This document shows positions 22,886-35,452 of a stretch of DNA of 64,000 nucleotides, piece by piece. Below the pieces are notes generated by a model. That model was not told where the DNA came from. It searched no databases and saw only the letters and a list, made by a program, of their open reading frames with translations. The DNA comes from Icerya purchasi. Taxonomy: Eukaryota > Arthropoda > Insecta > Hemiptera > Monophlebidae. The stretch is from positions 299,213,756 to 299,277,755 of the forward strand of contig CM077115.1 of NCBI GenBank assembly GCA_039619475.1, written 5' to 3'. Numbering within the stretch: the first letter of the stretch is position 1; every line of letters begins with the position of its first letter. The position numbers and the translations under genes were made by a program.

Positions 22886-25800
22886 TCGTTCCAAAAACAC
22901 TCCCCTTTCTGTAATGCTATTTGATGGCTATTCATTCTGTACTTATCGATACACTCATTATCAAAAGAACCACTGACCGTTATGCTTTCAATCAATAAAG
23001 AATTAATAAGAGCAGAGGAAGCATTTAAGAAAATTCACGCGTATTCTCTCTCGCACTGTAAATCTTCCTCACGATTAACGAAACAATTTATACAAAATTA
23101 CTTTCGATCGATAATATTCTTTAACCAGATTAGCAACAACAACCTTTCCTCCGGTTTTCGTTAATTTTGCGGTCGCATCAGTTATTATGTGTAATAAAAT
23201 GCGGTGATTGGTCCTTTCCGAAGATCACAGCTATCTCTTTTTTTGATTAACATAACACCTTCAATTGGAACTCTTGTCGCAAAATCCAACGTCACATATG
23301 TAGAGTACTCTTTCATTTCGTTCTGCGTGAGCCTTATTAAGTTACAATTCGATTATTCTGTATTTTTCCATATTTTTTACGTGCTATTTGTGATGATAAT
23401 TATACCGCTTTCCGCTTGGTGAAAACCAGAATCGGAAACGAAATTTTTCGAATAAACAGCTGTTCCGAGTTAACGGTTCTTTTTCAAAATTCGCTCTTGA
23501 AGAACGGGCAGGTGTCCTGGAGCATTCGCTTTATTTCTGAAATAATTTCTGACGTAAATTGTTGATAACCAGTAATCACTTTGAAATACGTAACCCGCTT
23601 TGATTTGTAATTTACGAACTATTAACAATACATAATATATGATAAATAATTTTCGGAAACAAATATCTTTTTAAAAACACAGTTGTTTCCGAAAATTATT
23701 TATCATGAGTAATCACTGTGAAAGCTTTAAATTTTTAATAATACATAATATATTTCGGTTTTTGCAATCTCACATATTTACCTGAAAACAAAGGTCAAGT
23801 CGGAAAAGAAAGGATCTTTTATGCTCGCCGTTGAAAAGGGAAGAACGTTTTCTCACCTTAGAAACTGATTGGCCGTGATTCCCGTCGTCAGAGCGGAAAA
23901 CTTTTAAGTGTAATTCCAACAGCGTCGTATAAAAGAGCCCCCCCCCACCCCACTACCTGGGTAAGCGCGGTTTAAGTAATCAATTATTTTTCGGTAGTCA
24001 TTTTTTTTATCGACCCCACTTTCCAAGCGACGGAATTTAGCTGCAGAAGCAGCATCAGCAGAAGCAGCAGCAGCAGGGAAGAAGATGAAACGGAATGCAG
24101 TAATTGCCCGGCAATTGTACATTATGGGCGCGTTAGTGGTGGCGCAGTATGACGGCATTAAAATTCGAGATGGGAAGTGTGTAAAAATGGACAAAGTAGC
24201 GTAGCCGGCGACGGTGTGTTAGAAAGACTGCGTAATCGGAGCTTTGTGTGAAACGACCATTAAAACGAATTGGCCGCCTGAAAGGGAAATAGACGACTGG
24301 AAATCTGTCAGGAGAAATGAGATAAAATCAACTTTTGAACTTGGAACGGCTTCGGTGATTATTAGAACAGTTACCGATGGTAACGTCTTTGTGAACTTGT
24401 TCTTGGTAAGCTGCTATTAACTCGCTGATAATGATGCTCTGCTTCACCGGCGCGCGAGCCTTCTTCAATTTCAAACTTGCTTCATAACGAGTGACCCTGC
24501 AACACCTTTTACCTCCTCCTCCTGCTGCTCCTATTATTACTCGATACATCTGTGCACGCGGTCTGTGTCGACAACTTTACACTCCTTCCTCTCGGTTATC
24601 TGCTGCAAAGTTCAGACGAAGATGAGCTGGTCTGTTTAATGAGGCTTTATTGAATTTAAGGTTTTCGATCACATTTCACACCGAAACTCCTAGACCCGAC
24701 ACCGGATTTCTCGCGTCTTTTTAATTCCGAAAAAGGCCTTCGAATGACCGGCCGGAATTTTTTCTTTTTACGTTCCTCTCTCTTTTCGATGATACTTTGA
24801 AGTTGCGCAACACACAGAACCTATAAAAGACGAGCGTAAAATTCCAATTAATCGGACAGTTTTCTCTTTTTGCGTCTATGTGTGTGTACGTGTGTGTGCG
24901 CGTGTAAAATTCAAATAATCAGTATACTTGAATTAGGAAAAATGGCATATGTGTATATTCAGTAAAATAAATTTTTCTCCAACGGTTAAATTTCATAAAA
25001 TAGATTAAATTTACGAAAGTCTCCTCAGTAACTGTACCCTTGAGATCAGCAGACATTTCTCGTACATGTAATAAGGCGTATTTAACCAATTGGTTTAGTG
25101 TCGGAGAAAAAATGTAAAAATTTCAAAAGGTAATTCCGATTATGAGGTGATTATATATCGGGCGACGTTCTGAGAAGACGCCTAATTTAATGACTACGCT
25201 TCCTGCACTCGGAAACTTAAAACAGCAACATAATTTCTATAATAGAAAATAACCGAATCGGTAACGTAACATGAAGCCGGGTAAGTTTAATGATTAGCCA
25301 ATTAATTAACAGACGGTATTTAGCCAGACAACAACAAAACGTTTACATATGTATGTGTATTTTTTCATCGAATCACAGAATTCGTATTTTATTAATTTTC
25401 ATATTTTATACAAATTGCACGGTATCCTTTCTGTATTTTTACTGCTTCTGTACACGATCGAAAGGTTTTATTTAAACGAGTGTTGTCTTTATTGTCTCCT
25501 TCTTTTGACGCCAATATTTGACATGCAGGCCTCTCTCAAATTCTTCCATCGTTATCCATCCTGAACCTTATTCATGGGTATCGTCGGCTTGTTCTATTAT
25601 TCTTGCGATTCTTTCCCTGTGTATGATTTTCAGCATTTGTCCATGTTCCCCGTCTGTTAATCTTGCGAAATGTCCTGCTTAGAGTTCCATTCGTTTGTTG
25701 CAATTCTGGCTAGAACATTTTCAAACCGTGTGGGTTTTTTTCGTATATCGAAACCTCTGACATTTCATCTGATTCCCGGTAATTCCATTCGTTTTGCAGT

Positions 25801-26487
25801 CTTCCCGATTTTATCAGTCAATTCTCTCGTTAGGGGCGAAGTTCCCCCGTTTCATCAGCACGATGCACCGATTAAACAGTTCGGCTCGGTATAATGAAGA
25901 CCGATCTTACTTTGTAAAATCTTTTTCATTCTACTAAACACTATCCATCTCCAGACTGTATATACAGGGCCGTTTTTTGTCAGTTGAAAATGTTCCTACC
26001 GAAACATATGAAGGTATCCCCCCCCCCAAATTCTCTCTAAAGGAGGACTTGTTATTTATATTTGTGCCGTTTTCTTTATACATTTCATAAACTTGGTTTT
26101 TACTGGATTTATTCTTAGTCCTAAAATTGTGTTTGATTTTTTTTTTTTTGCTGTTGTCTCCTTACTTTTGGTAAACAAACGACGCGCGGTAACTTTATTT
26201 TGAAGCACCGTTTTGAAATTCACAATTCGGTTTTATACAATTTTTTCATCTGATAAAGTTTAAATATTAAGAGATTTCCGCATTTACTTAATGCGTGAAA
26301 GGTCGCGCCGGTCTTTTTGACGGGCTTTTATAAAAACTACTTTTTTACGTTTTTAAAAGAAATATTTCCTGTTCATTAGTTTTTTTATTCTATTTTTATT
26401 CCTTTTTATGTTGTTTTGTTTTTATCATTTTAGCACGAATAAACACTATTTCAATTCAAAAAGAAATATTTAATAACATAGTTTGTA
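22886..26487. other. Intergenic DNA with local repeats
   Basis: Contains a perfect inverted repeat (23,640-23,705), a CAG-type tract (24,044-24,075) and a complex, less AT-rich block at 23,860-24,560. Segment 25,490-25,900 has faint minus-strand LINE-like reading that I did not accept. No host exon recognised. Confidence 0.45.
23640..23705. repeat. Perfect 23-bp inverted repeat
   Basis: TGATAAATAATTTTCGGAAA (first 20 bases of the arm at 23,640-23,662) is exactly mirrored at 23,683-23,705 across a 20-bp spacer. AGTAATCACT occurs as a direct repeat on both sides (about 23,571 and 23,708). A related sequence lies at 36,622-36,740. Confidence 0.85.
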
Positions 26488-26492
26488 TAAAT

Positions 26493-27347
26493 AAAATGCT
26501 TTTTTACAAAAAATACATATACCGATACTTGAAGATTTATTATAAAAATTTAAAAATGCACTAAAATGTATAATTACTCCCGATAAGAAAATATGCATCA
26601 GAGTGATATAACACTTAAGAGGTGATATCGTAATTCTTATACAACATTAGTACTTTAATTAGAGTTGGCATTAAATTCATGTTACAATATCTAGGAACAA
26701 TTTAATGAACATTTAATGCAGTTTTTAATTATTATTTTAATACGTAATATGAATCCTACTCTAATTAAGGTATTAATGTTGTATAAGAATTACGATATCA
26801 CCACTTAAGTGTTATATCATCACTCTGATATATTATATATTTTCTAATCGGGAGTGATTATTTTTTACTTTTTAGTGCATTTTTAAATTTTTATAATAAA
26901 TCTTCAAGTATCGGTATTTATTTTTTTTGTAAAAAAGCATTTTATTTTTTACTTTTTAGTGCATTTGTATTCAATTAAATTAAAACATTTTAATAAGAAC
27001 AGATATTTCCACGGTGTGAAAACATCAAAAGCTACATTTCCATGGTAATTTGGCAAATTTATAGTATTTTAAGTCAATAAATCTAACCCGACGGTGAAAA
27101 CAATCATGAATGAAAAGCATCCAAAAAGCCTCAATCTCCCGCATTATTAAGGATAACTCAAAAACTACCGGTCAGATCTTGATCAAATTCAAATGAGACT
27201 ACATCAGAAACACCACCTTTCAAATAAAAGAAGAATCATCAAAATCGGTTCACCTAGAAAAAAGTTCTGAGGTAACACACAAAAAAAAAAAAAATAAATA
27301 AATAAAAACACAGTCGAATTGAATACCTCCTCCTTTTTTGAAGTCGA
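26493..27347 (-). repeat. Composite repeat P, copy B (palindrome plus block)
   Basis: A palindrome (26,493-26,943) is followed by an inverted 343-bp block (27,005-27,347) that ends in CTCCTTTTTTGAAGTCG. It matches copy A at 19,201-20,074 throughout, with small indels. Because the same block is joined to the same palindrome in both copies, the composite appears to be one mobile unit. No coding capacity is conserved: translations of the block differ by stops between copies. Confidence 0.85.
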
Positions 27348-30206
27348 TTAAAAATAGCTTAATTCTCAAAATATACAAAATAATTCTAGAAAGAAGTATA
27401 GATAATAATAAAATACGGACATGTAATCAAATTGTTAACACTCATTCTTGGTTTTCATTTGCGCATTTAAAACTTGCTGGAATTGGTGTGCTCTTTTGAC
27501 ATGCAAACACTTGCAGCTATTACACTGTGTATTTTATTTTTTTCTATTTTCATCGCCCGGGAATATTTTTTATATTTTCTTCAGCATTAATATTTAGCCG
27601 TTTTTTATTCTGCCTTTCGTGTGAAATACTACGAATCCGAACTTTAAGTTCCCCGGATGAACTAAATTCATTTCACGATATTGAAGATATTCGATGCATA
27701 AATTCCGTGATAAGTCCTTCAAATATTTACGCCTGGTAAGAGCTATTTGCGTATTTTCTCTGTGTAGTATAATGAGTACATTAATACTGGCTGTATTTAA
27801 CGAAGAATAAAACAAAGTCAAAGGCGCTGACAACAACACTTCCTTAGGACTGAGTATGTACTTTTCAACTCATCTACAGTATTTCCAAAATATTAGCATC
27901 TCCGGTTTATTAGCTGCACCTGATTCTTCGGCAGTGGCATCGGTTTCATGTAGTAATATGATAACAGGAGAACTACTTTATATTTTTTAGGAACATAAAC
28001 GGGAATCAAACTGAAATAGATCGAAACGATATCGGTCGCGCTGATCGAATAGATCGTGCGTAAACTGGTTAAGTACAATGGTTTTTATTCTAGTTAAAAC
28101 TGATTACACCTCATGCTTATCTGTTACTCTAGGAATAGCTGAGTTATTTGGACGCGATCTCTTACGGATTAAAAAAGTTTTTACTGTAGCGATTAGATTT
28201 ACTAAAACATATAAAATCATCCGCTAAATGGCTGTAATTTTCGCTTGTTTTAATCGCATGACATTCAAAAGCGTATAAACGTGTTTTTAATTAAAGGTAC
28301 AATCATTTTAGTAATATATAGGTCACGTGCAGACATTCTTTTTACACCCTTGAAAATAGTGCGTTAAACGTAAAACGATTGTAATTTTAAATTAATATTA
28401 GAAAAAGATATCAAAATATATGCGAAATTATAACGAACTAACAAAGCCATATTTCCCCTACAATAATGTCACACCGATGGATTAGATAGTAAATAGTTTG
28501 CGTCGAAATTGTTAAAATTATACTTAGAGTATGATTATACAAGTTAACAGAGTTATAGGGAATACATTAAACGAATATAATCGTAGTACTAAAATATTTT
28601 CAACGATTTACATGCTACAGAATTCGTTGTAAGCATTTTTGAACAAACACATAATATATTATATAACACTTATATAGAAAAATAGAACGATACAGTTCGA
28701 AACCAGTCAGTGTTTTATATTTTTTATGTTTTCTTTCTTCTCTTTTTTTCAATTATCATATAATATATTGTATGTTTTTTTTTTGTTTTCTTTTTTGTAC
28801 CTGTGTTATTAATAATTACAGAATTAGTTTCAAGCCTTTTTAATGAGTTTAATTTGTTCGCTATTGTAGGAGTTACATAATAATTGACTATTGGGAAAGC
28901 TAGTGATATAGAAATCTATTATTCGCGTGACGATACGATTGTGGATAAACCAAAAGCTTAATTGGATGGTGCCCCCGCATTGTGAACACTCTATGGTAGC
29001 GATAATTAAACGGCTCCACTGAAAATTTTCCTGAATAGGAGAAAAAGAAGGGTCAAAGATTTCGCATTCGTATATTAAATCCGTATTTTTTATTTACAAG
29101 CAACCGACAAAGGAAATATCAAAAGTTTCGTAATAACGGCCGAAAGCGGATTATGTTATTTTTGACTTTGACGAGGTTTTTAAAAAAATGAAATCAAAAG
29201 GAAATCGCGCTGCAACCCATTTTATTTTTTTTGTGTGATTTTCTTTTGTTCGTTTAGTTCTTTTTTTGGAGGGGAGGGGGGTTAGTTAGAAGTTTATTAT
29301 TAGAAGTAAGTATCGTTGAACAGTCACTTAAGAAAAAGTCTAATGTAAACATTTTTTAAACAACGAATTACGCAGCTGACATTCGTGCCAAAAATTACTA
29401 CAATTTCTTGCTTTCCGAAAATAATGTTTGAAGAAGTTCAACAAAATAATATGTAATGCGAAAGTTTCGATTTTTTTCATTTTTTCTATTAGAAATGTCA
29501 GAAGCAAGGATAACACAGGGGCTGCACATTTGCGCTGCTAATAGAAATTTTTTAAAAATAAATTTCTCCCCAAAAGGTCGCTTATTAATCGGATTAACAA
29601 CACTTTTTGGGTCAAATAGAAATCATACTGCGGCTCTAAAATTTAATATATTTTAGCGCTTTTGTACTGTTTTCGTTTTCGTAGATATCGTAAAATTAAT
29701 TATTAGTTTAAAAGAATAAAAACAAAAATTTTCCAACTTTCTGTTATCTACCTTGTGTAAATGTTCGCTTTCGAAAGGCGAAAGGCGAAAGCCGAAAGCC
29801 GAAAGCTGAAAACCGAAAGCCAGGTCAATAAAAAGAAAAACGTAATGCGTTCGCTTCTACACTGCTTTATAGTTTCATGTCAGTCCGTTTATATATAACT
29901 TTCCGCGCCTGTATAACATTTTGCACAGTTTATTTTTTCGGCGTAAATAATCGAAGCCGTTAGTTGTCGCGTGTTTAATTAATCACATCAAATACCGTAA
30001 TAACGTACAAATTGTGACGGAAATTTTGATTCTTCGCTACGTATAAATGGAAAATTTTCGAATCATATTTTAGAGTTTTTAAGTGAATAAGGTGTTTTTT
30101 TTTTTAAATTTTTCTTGAAATCGATTGTTCCCGTCGCCGAATAACTGCGAGTAAAATAACAAAAAATATACGCGATTAATGTAAGTAACCGGAGGAAGAA
30201 CGGGTC
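27348..30206. other. AT-rich intergenic DNA
   Basis: A heptamer minisatellite lies at 29,768-29,822. No gene or larger repeat recognised. Confidence 0.45.
29768..29822. repeat. Heptamer minisatellite (CGAAAGG/C)n
   Basis: About eight imperfect units of GCGAAAG/GCCGAAA in tandem. Confidence 0.85.
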
Positions 30207-30598
30207 TAACAAGGAGAGGTCAAGATCTGCGGGTCACCGATTTTGATGAAACTTTGCGGATCGATAGAAGACCATGAGTATATAAACTTTATAAAATATT
30301 AGAGTGCAACGTTTTGATTTACGCGAGAAATTTAAATTTTTAGAAGCCGAATTTAACGGATGATATATACATAGCCGTTTAGACAAAAATATGCAATAAA
30401 TTCCAGATTATGTTTATTTACCTTGTGCAAATAATTCGGAAAACTGATTATTCCAAAATGAAGTATATTAAACAAAAAAATTATTAAAAAATAATAAAAT
30501 AATTTAAAAAATTCAATTTTTAATTTCATATAAATTTAAACATGTCATTTATTATATTTATATACTATAAAAACACAAATTACATTGTATATGTTTTG

Positions 30599-30667
30599 TG
30601 GTGTAGTGGTAAAAGTGACGTCTATTTATACATACTTGGAAGTCAGGTGTCCTCCAGGTTCGCATCC
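30599..30667 (+). promoter_or_regulatory. tRNA-like A and B boxes, left arm of foldback
   Basis: TGGTGTAGTGG (30,599-30,609) fits the Pol III A box TRGYNNARNNG. GGTTCGCATCC (30,657-30,667) fits the B box GGTTCRANNCC with one mismatch. The spacing of 47 bp is within the normal range. The sequence does not fold as a good tRNA, so I call a tRNA-like promoter, not a tRNA gene. Confidence 0.6.
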
Positions 30668-30954
30668 CCTCGTGATGTTCCATAAAATTTTTGATTCTTA
30701 TATTTTAAATTATTAATTGTTATTATCTAATTAGTTCAATTCTTTATACATAACTACATAAATATAATAAAGCGTAAGATAAATATGTTTTATACACAAC
30801 GAATTCATTACATACATATATATATATATATAAATTTAAATAAAAAAATATACTTATCTACATATAAAATAAGAGAGTTGATGAATGTCAGTTATAATTA
30901 AAATTCTACAAACTTAATTTTTATTTACATAATTTGGGGTGACATAGATCATAA

Positions 30955-31146
30955 AAAGAAATAAAACAGCAATTCCTGCAATATTTACTGCAACATATAA
31001 ATGAATTATTACCACAAGTGCAAAGTTCTTTTAATTTTTCATTTGAAAAACAAATTTTACTTACATTTAAAAATATTTCACGTTTATCTGAATGTTTAGA
31101 GGGAAGCCATGCACAAAAACAGTCATTAAATAATTTAAATGTTTAA
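30955..31146 (+). other. Open frame in foldback loop, unknown
   Basis: There are 63 codons between stops without an ATG. The translation includes QQFLQYLLQHINELLPQVQ and LSECLEGSHAQKQSLNNL, and ends at TAA 31,144-31,146. Composition is protein-like (Leu, Gln, Glu, Ser) in a very AT-rich context. I recognise no family. It may be the C-terminal end of a captured or ancestral element gene, or chance. Confidence 0.35.
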
Positions 31147-31252
31147 AAATTGTTATTATATTTATATTATGTATAAAGAATTGAAATAATTAGATAATAA
31201 CAATTAATAATTTAAAATACAAGAATCAAAAATTTTATGGAACATCACGAGG

Positions 31253-31321
31253 GGATGCGAACCTGGAGGACACCTTACTTCCAAGTATGTATAAATAGAC
31301 GTCACTTTTACCACTACACCA
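31253..31321 (-). promoter_or_regulatory. tRNA-like A and B boxes, right arm of foldback
   Basis: Mirror copy of the left-arm boxes: B box at 31,253-31,263 and A box at 31,311-31,321 on the minus strand, both with the same bases. Both boxes are thus kept in each arm, and transcription from both would run inward towards the loop. Confidence 0.6.
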
Positions 31322-31711
31322 CAAAACATATACAATGTAATTTGTGTTTTTATAGTATATAAATGTAATAAATGACATGTTTAAATTTATATGAAATTAA
31401 AAATTGAATTTTTTAAATTATTTTATTATTTTTTAATAATTTTTTTGTTTAATATACTTCATTTTGGAATGATCAGTCTTTCGAATTATTTGCACAAAGT
31501 AAATAAACATAATCTGGAATTTGTTGCATATTTTTGTCTAAACGGCTATATATATCATCCGTTAAATTCGGCTTCTAAAAATTTAAATTTCTCGCGTAAA
31601 TCAAAACGTTGCACTCTAATATTTCACGCAGTTTATATACTCATGCTCTTCTATCGATCTACAAAGTTTCATCAAAATCGGTGACCCGCAGATCGTGACC
31701 TCTCCTTGTAA

Positions 31712-34700
31712 GAAATAATTCAGGAATGTTCGACTTACGAGTAAGAGCTCACATTCTTGTAGAAACTTCATCCTGCTCAAAATTCAGGTTCTATTAATGT
31801 CCTCCATTATAAGGTGAATTTAAAAATGCGTGAAATGAATACAGCTCCTATAGATTTCGGTCGATTTGCGCAGGTAGTCGACCGCGTTGACGGTTCTTTA
31901 TACAGTTTTAAATAGATTTGTTTTATTAGCCTCACATCGTAAAAATTAATATTATTATTATTATTATTTTGGTTATCAGACTTTCCTTTTTTTGTAGTTT
32001 TTTACTTTTTGTTCGCTTCAGTTACACTTATTAGATATTACATTTTCTGCGTACGTCTACATAATCCTTACAGAGGGGGAGATTTCACGGTATATAAAAC
32101 GTGTTCATGAATTTTATGATTGTTTTCTCAGACAAGCGTCGCCAAATTTACCCATCGAATAATAAAAACGAGTCATGTATATATTACATTAGGTTCGATG
32201 GTGTAGATGCGCTCATCGTTTGGCTTTGGTTTTAACTGCAGTCCTCATACAAAAACTATCTTCGATATGTATTTTTTTCCCCCGTTTTCTTCACAAATAA
32301 ATTTCAATTTCCGTATTGATTAGAATGAAATTTTATTTCGAGAAATATACAAAAAGAGAAAGGAAGAAAGCTAAATGGCCAGGTACAAAAAAAGGATAAA
32401 AGCCGACCGACGAATTAAAAAATTGACTCCAGGCAATAACGAATCAGTAACAAGAAATATATACAATAAAATCATATTCTATTTCTTTTTTTTTTCTTTT
32501 GTTTTTTACCCTACCCTGCGGCCTTGAACCAACAGCAATCTTCTCTTTCTTTTGTTTTTCTTTTTCCTTTTTTTTTTTTTTTTTTTTTTTGGAATCGTCA
32601 GCCGAGCGCATTATCCAGCATAATAAGGTTTTTCCATATTCAATTATGCTGGAAAAATGAATACGGCCATTACCAGTTATGAATATGAGAATATCTTGAA
32701 TTTTCGTCTATTTCTTCTGATATCGACCAACGTATTTTCGGTATACCGTTTCAATGTTTTTCGACTTTTCCCGGCAGTATTATCGTATTTGATTTTCTTC
32801 TCGTTATATGACCGTTCTATAGTTGATCCCATGTTTGTTGATTCAGCAAACTTAATTATTAGTCGCTTTTCGCGTTCAATCGATCTTCAGTAATGTAGGT
32901 CTTCTATGTTTGAAAGGCCTCAATTTTCTTCTCAGCTACGAACTTAATCGTCCTGGTATCGCGTGTGTTCCAAGTTTAGCAACGCCAGATTAATGTTGTG
33001 ATTTAACTCTATGAAAAATGTTTCTAACTCTATTCAACGTTCAATTCTCGGTCGCTGGTTCTGCTACACTTTGCGATAAAACGGAATTCTCTCTATTAAC
33101 ACACGGATTGCACGCTTATTAAACAAAAATCGTATAAGGAAATAATCGCTCAGCGTTTCGGAGACTTTAAAAAGAATCGGACACGCATTTCTCGACAAAT
33201 TTGCCGGAACGTTAATTTCGACGTCAAAATCTTTACGTCTTTTCTTGAGAGAAGATAAAGCGGTCGTTTTAAATGAAATCCTATCCACTTAAGATGATTA
33301 ATCTGATTCGTTAGCTCTTTCGATACGTGTATTATTCACTGGTAAATCGAAAGAAAAAAAAACGTACACGCAGACCGATATTGTTAATATATTTTCGAAT
33401 TTTATCGCCGATCTCATGCATTGAAATCCCGCTGAACCGAATTAAAATTTTACAGGTAAACAATAGAGACGATCATTATTAAAAAGAAGAAAATAGCCCT
33501 AGAGGTAATTGCAGCGTACGCGAAAGTCGACGCGTACGATAATTAATTCGGTTATTAAACTGAAAAACGGGGATTTTCCGGAGCGATATTAATTCGGAAG
33601 AGAAAAAGCTGGTGCAGATAACGAGGCTTCGGGAGATAAGAAAACATACGAGACAGCAGCGCCGGCGTTGGCTGACAATTATAAATAGGAGCAAAGAAAA
33701 GACAGCGACAAGAATTAAGCTGGCCAGTGTAACGGCATTTTTAATTAAAGATACAAAAGCTCTAGTTTAGCCGTCTATTTTTACTGCACTGTTCCTAGTT
33801 CGTTCTTATTGTCTGCCGGCAATCGTTATTTTTTCGCGATGGAACATTTAAAATCTTCATTAAAGCGCACCTTCACTTCTAACTCCGCTCCTCGCCGCAT
33901 CCGGACGCGCTGTTATTTTCGCAATTATAACTATCCGCTATCGAATGCTGTTTATTTCTGCACCTCTGCTACCCCGCGCATAGTGCCCTGCTCATCTTTT
34001 TCAAACGAAAAACGAAAAACAAAATAAAAACAGATTAATTAAAAAGCGCTGTACGACACATAGTTCCTGCGAGAGAGGCGATGGCAGCCGAAAACTTCCC
34101 CTGCAGTCAAAAATAGCTATACCATTCCTCTTTTTCCGTTCTTTTCCCCCCTTATAGAAAAAACGAAATCGCCCTTTTCAGTCTTCAGACACCCCTCTGT
34201 TGTTTTTTTTTAACTGTACGAGTACAGAAAAGAAGCAGCCAACTTGGAATACACATGTAATCGGGCATGTATTAAGACGGTCTAGATGGCATCCGTTCTC
34301 TCTGAAGTGATCGCAGTACAAGCAAATGAAGCATATTCACGCACATTTAACACACTGTGTTGCATTCGGCGTGTAAAATACTCGAAATAAATAAAATCCG
34401 AATCTAGCTAGCTGTTAATAATTATTTTTAAATAACGTTATTTCTTTTCGCATTTCTTATAATAAAAATGAAATAATCACGACACGCGTGACACGCGTCG
34501 TTGAAAAACAAAAATGGAAGAAATCGTGACACGCGTCGTAGTACTCGAATATTACGACGATAATTGACTTTTCTTAATAAAAAGTAATTAACGAGGCTTC
34601 AGCGACCGAAGAAACGTACATCTCTCTCTGCCGTACATTCTGGTCGGTTGCATCGATGAACTCGGAAAAGTATCCGCTGCGCGATGTTAATTTTGCGCCT

Positions 34701-34726
34701 TTTTTGAATCGGACTAATTGTGACCA
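31712..34726. other. Intergenic DNA
   Basis: Includes (ATT)n at about 31,950-31,970, a bare LINE family A tail at 32,505-32,540, a long T-run ending about 32,590, a complex block at 33,470-34,030 and repeated GACACGCGT motifs at 34,482-34,545. No gene supported. Confidence 0.45.
32505..32540 (-). mobile_element. LINE family A, 3' tail only
   Basis: TACCCTACCCTGCGGCCTTG plus AACCAACAGC mirrors the extreme 3' UTR of the family A copies at 9,760-9,794 and 13,451-13,490. The adjoining T-run is the poly(A) tail. Only about 35 bp remain, so this is a minimal insertion or a relic. Confidence 0.5.
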
Positions 34727-35190
34727 ATCCGCATCCCGCTTGTTAATTAGATAATAAAAACAATAATCAAGATACTGTAAACATAAGCCGAACAAATATT
34801 AAGAATTGAAATATGTTAGCAGTATTCTTTCGAGGGAATAGACGCACATTAATTGGACTGCTCCCTAATTTAAAGAAAAGGCAAAAAGCCGCACATATTA
34901 GAACTTATAATTTAAATGTAACCTACCTGCATCCTGCTTGTTAATTAGTTAACGAAAACAATCAAGATACTATGAACGAACATTGAGAATTGAAATATGT
35001 TGGCAGCATTCTTTCGAGGGAATAGACGCATATTAATTGACAGATAAATATTATCCCTTAATTTAAAGAAGAGGCAAAAAGCCCAACATATTAGAACTTG
35101 TATGATAAAAACCAACTTCAATAACAAACCAATATAAGGGTAAAAATAATTTATAATAATAAATTAAATAAATACCTTATTTAGGAACGG

Positions 35191-35213
35191 TTTCAGATAT
35201 AACCCATCATCAG
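35191..35213 (-). ncRNA. Hammerhead-like core, left arm
   Basis: On the minus strand CTGATGA (35,213-35,207) is followed by TGGGTTATATCT and GAAAC. Helix II would be weaker than in the right arm (GGGU with AUCU). As on the right, one extra U sits between the CUGAUGA and helix II. Confidence 0.3.
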
Positions 35214-35429
35214 CCTAAAACTAACTTAATCAAAACTCAAAACACACCGGAAAGAATATAAGGAATACATGTGTGTATATATGGTAACTGCATAGGAGGA
35301 ACAAGCATAGAAGGTATAAAAATCAATAGTGTGAAATTACTAATACTCAATACAAAATATAAAATGAAATAGAACAAACTTTATATTCTTTCCAGTGTGT
35401 TTTGAGTTTTGATTAACAGTTAGTTTTAG

Positions 35430-35452
35430 CTGATGATGGGTTATACCCGAAA
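35430..35452 (+). ncRNA. Hammerhead-like core, right arm
   Basis: CTGATGA (35,430-35,436), an extra T, GGGT-TAT-ACCC (a perfect 4-bp helix II with a 3-base loop) and GAAA (35,449-35,452) are in the order of a hammerhead catalytic core. Helix III (CCT...AGG at 35,458-35,468) and helix I pairings are weak by eye. It may be a decayed or minimal ribozyme. Confidence 0.35.

Larger units (their letters stand above)
30210..31708. mobile_element. Foldback element, 1.5 kb, with TAA target duplication
   Basis: Arms at about 30,210-30,772 and 31,150-31,708 are near reverse complements over roughly 560 bp, starting CAAGGAGAGGTCAAGATCTG on the left and mirrored on the right. TAA flanks both ends (30,207-30,209 and 31,709-31,711), as expected for PIF/Harbinger-type insertion (TWA duplication), although the terminus is not one I recognise. 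Each arm carries a Pol III-like A and B box. The ~375-bp loop holds a short open frame. No transposase is encoded, so it would be non-autonomous. Confidence 0.85.

Noticed and set aside
25490..25900. Minus-strand string AGHFARLTDGEHGQMLK resembling the GH.AR motif of LINE C-termini
   Set aside because: The residues after it do not continue the family pattern and no RT or 3' tail is near. It may be a relic, but I cannot support it.
30599..30683. Functional tRNA gene
   Set aside because: A and B boxes are present but acceptor and anticodon stems do not pair properly, and it is duplicated inside the arms of a foldback element.
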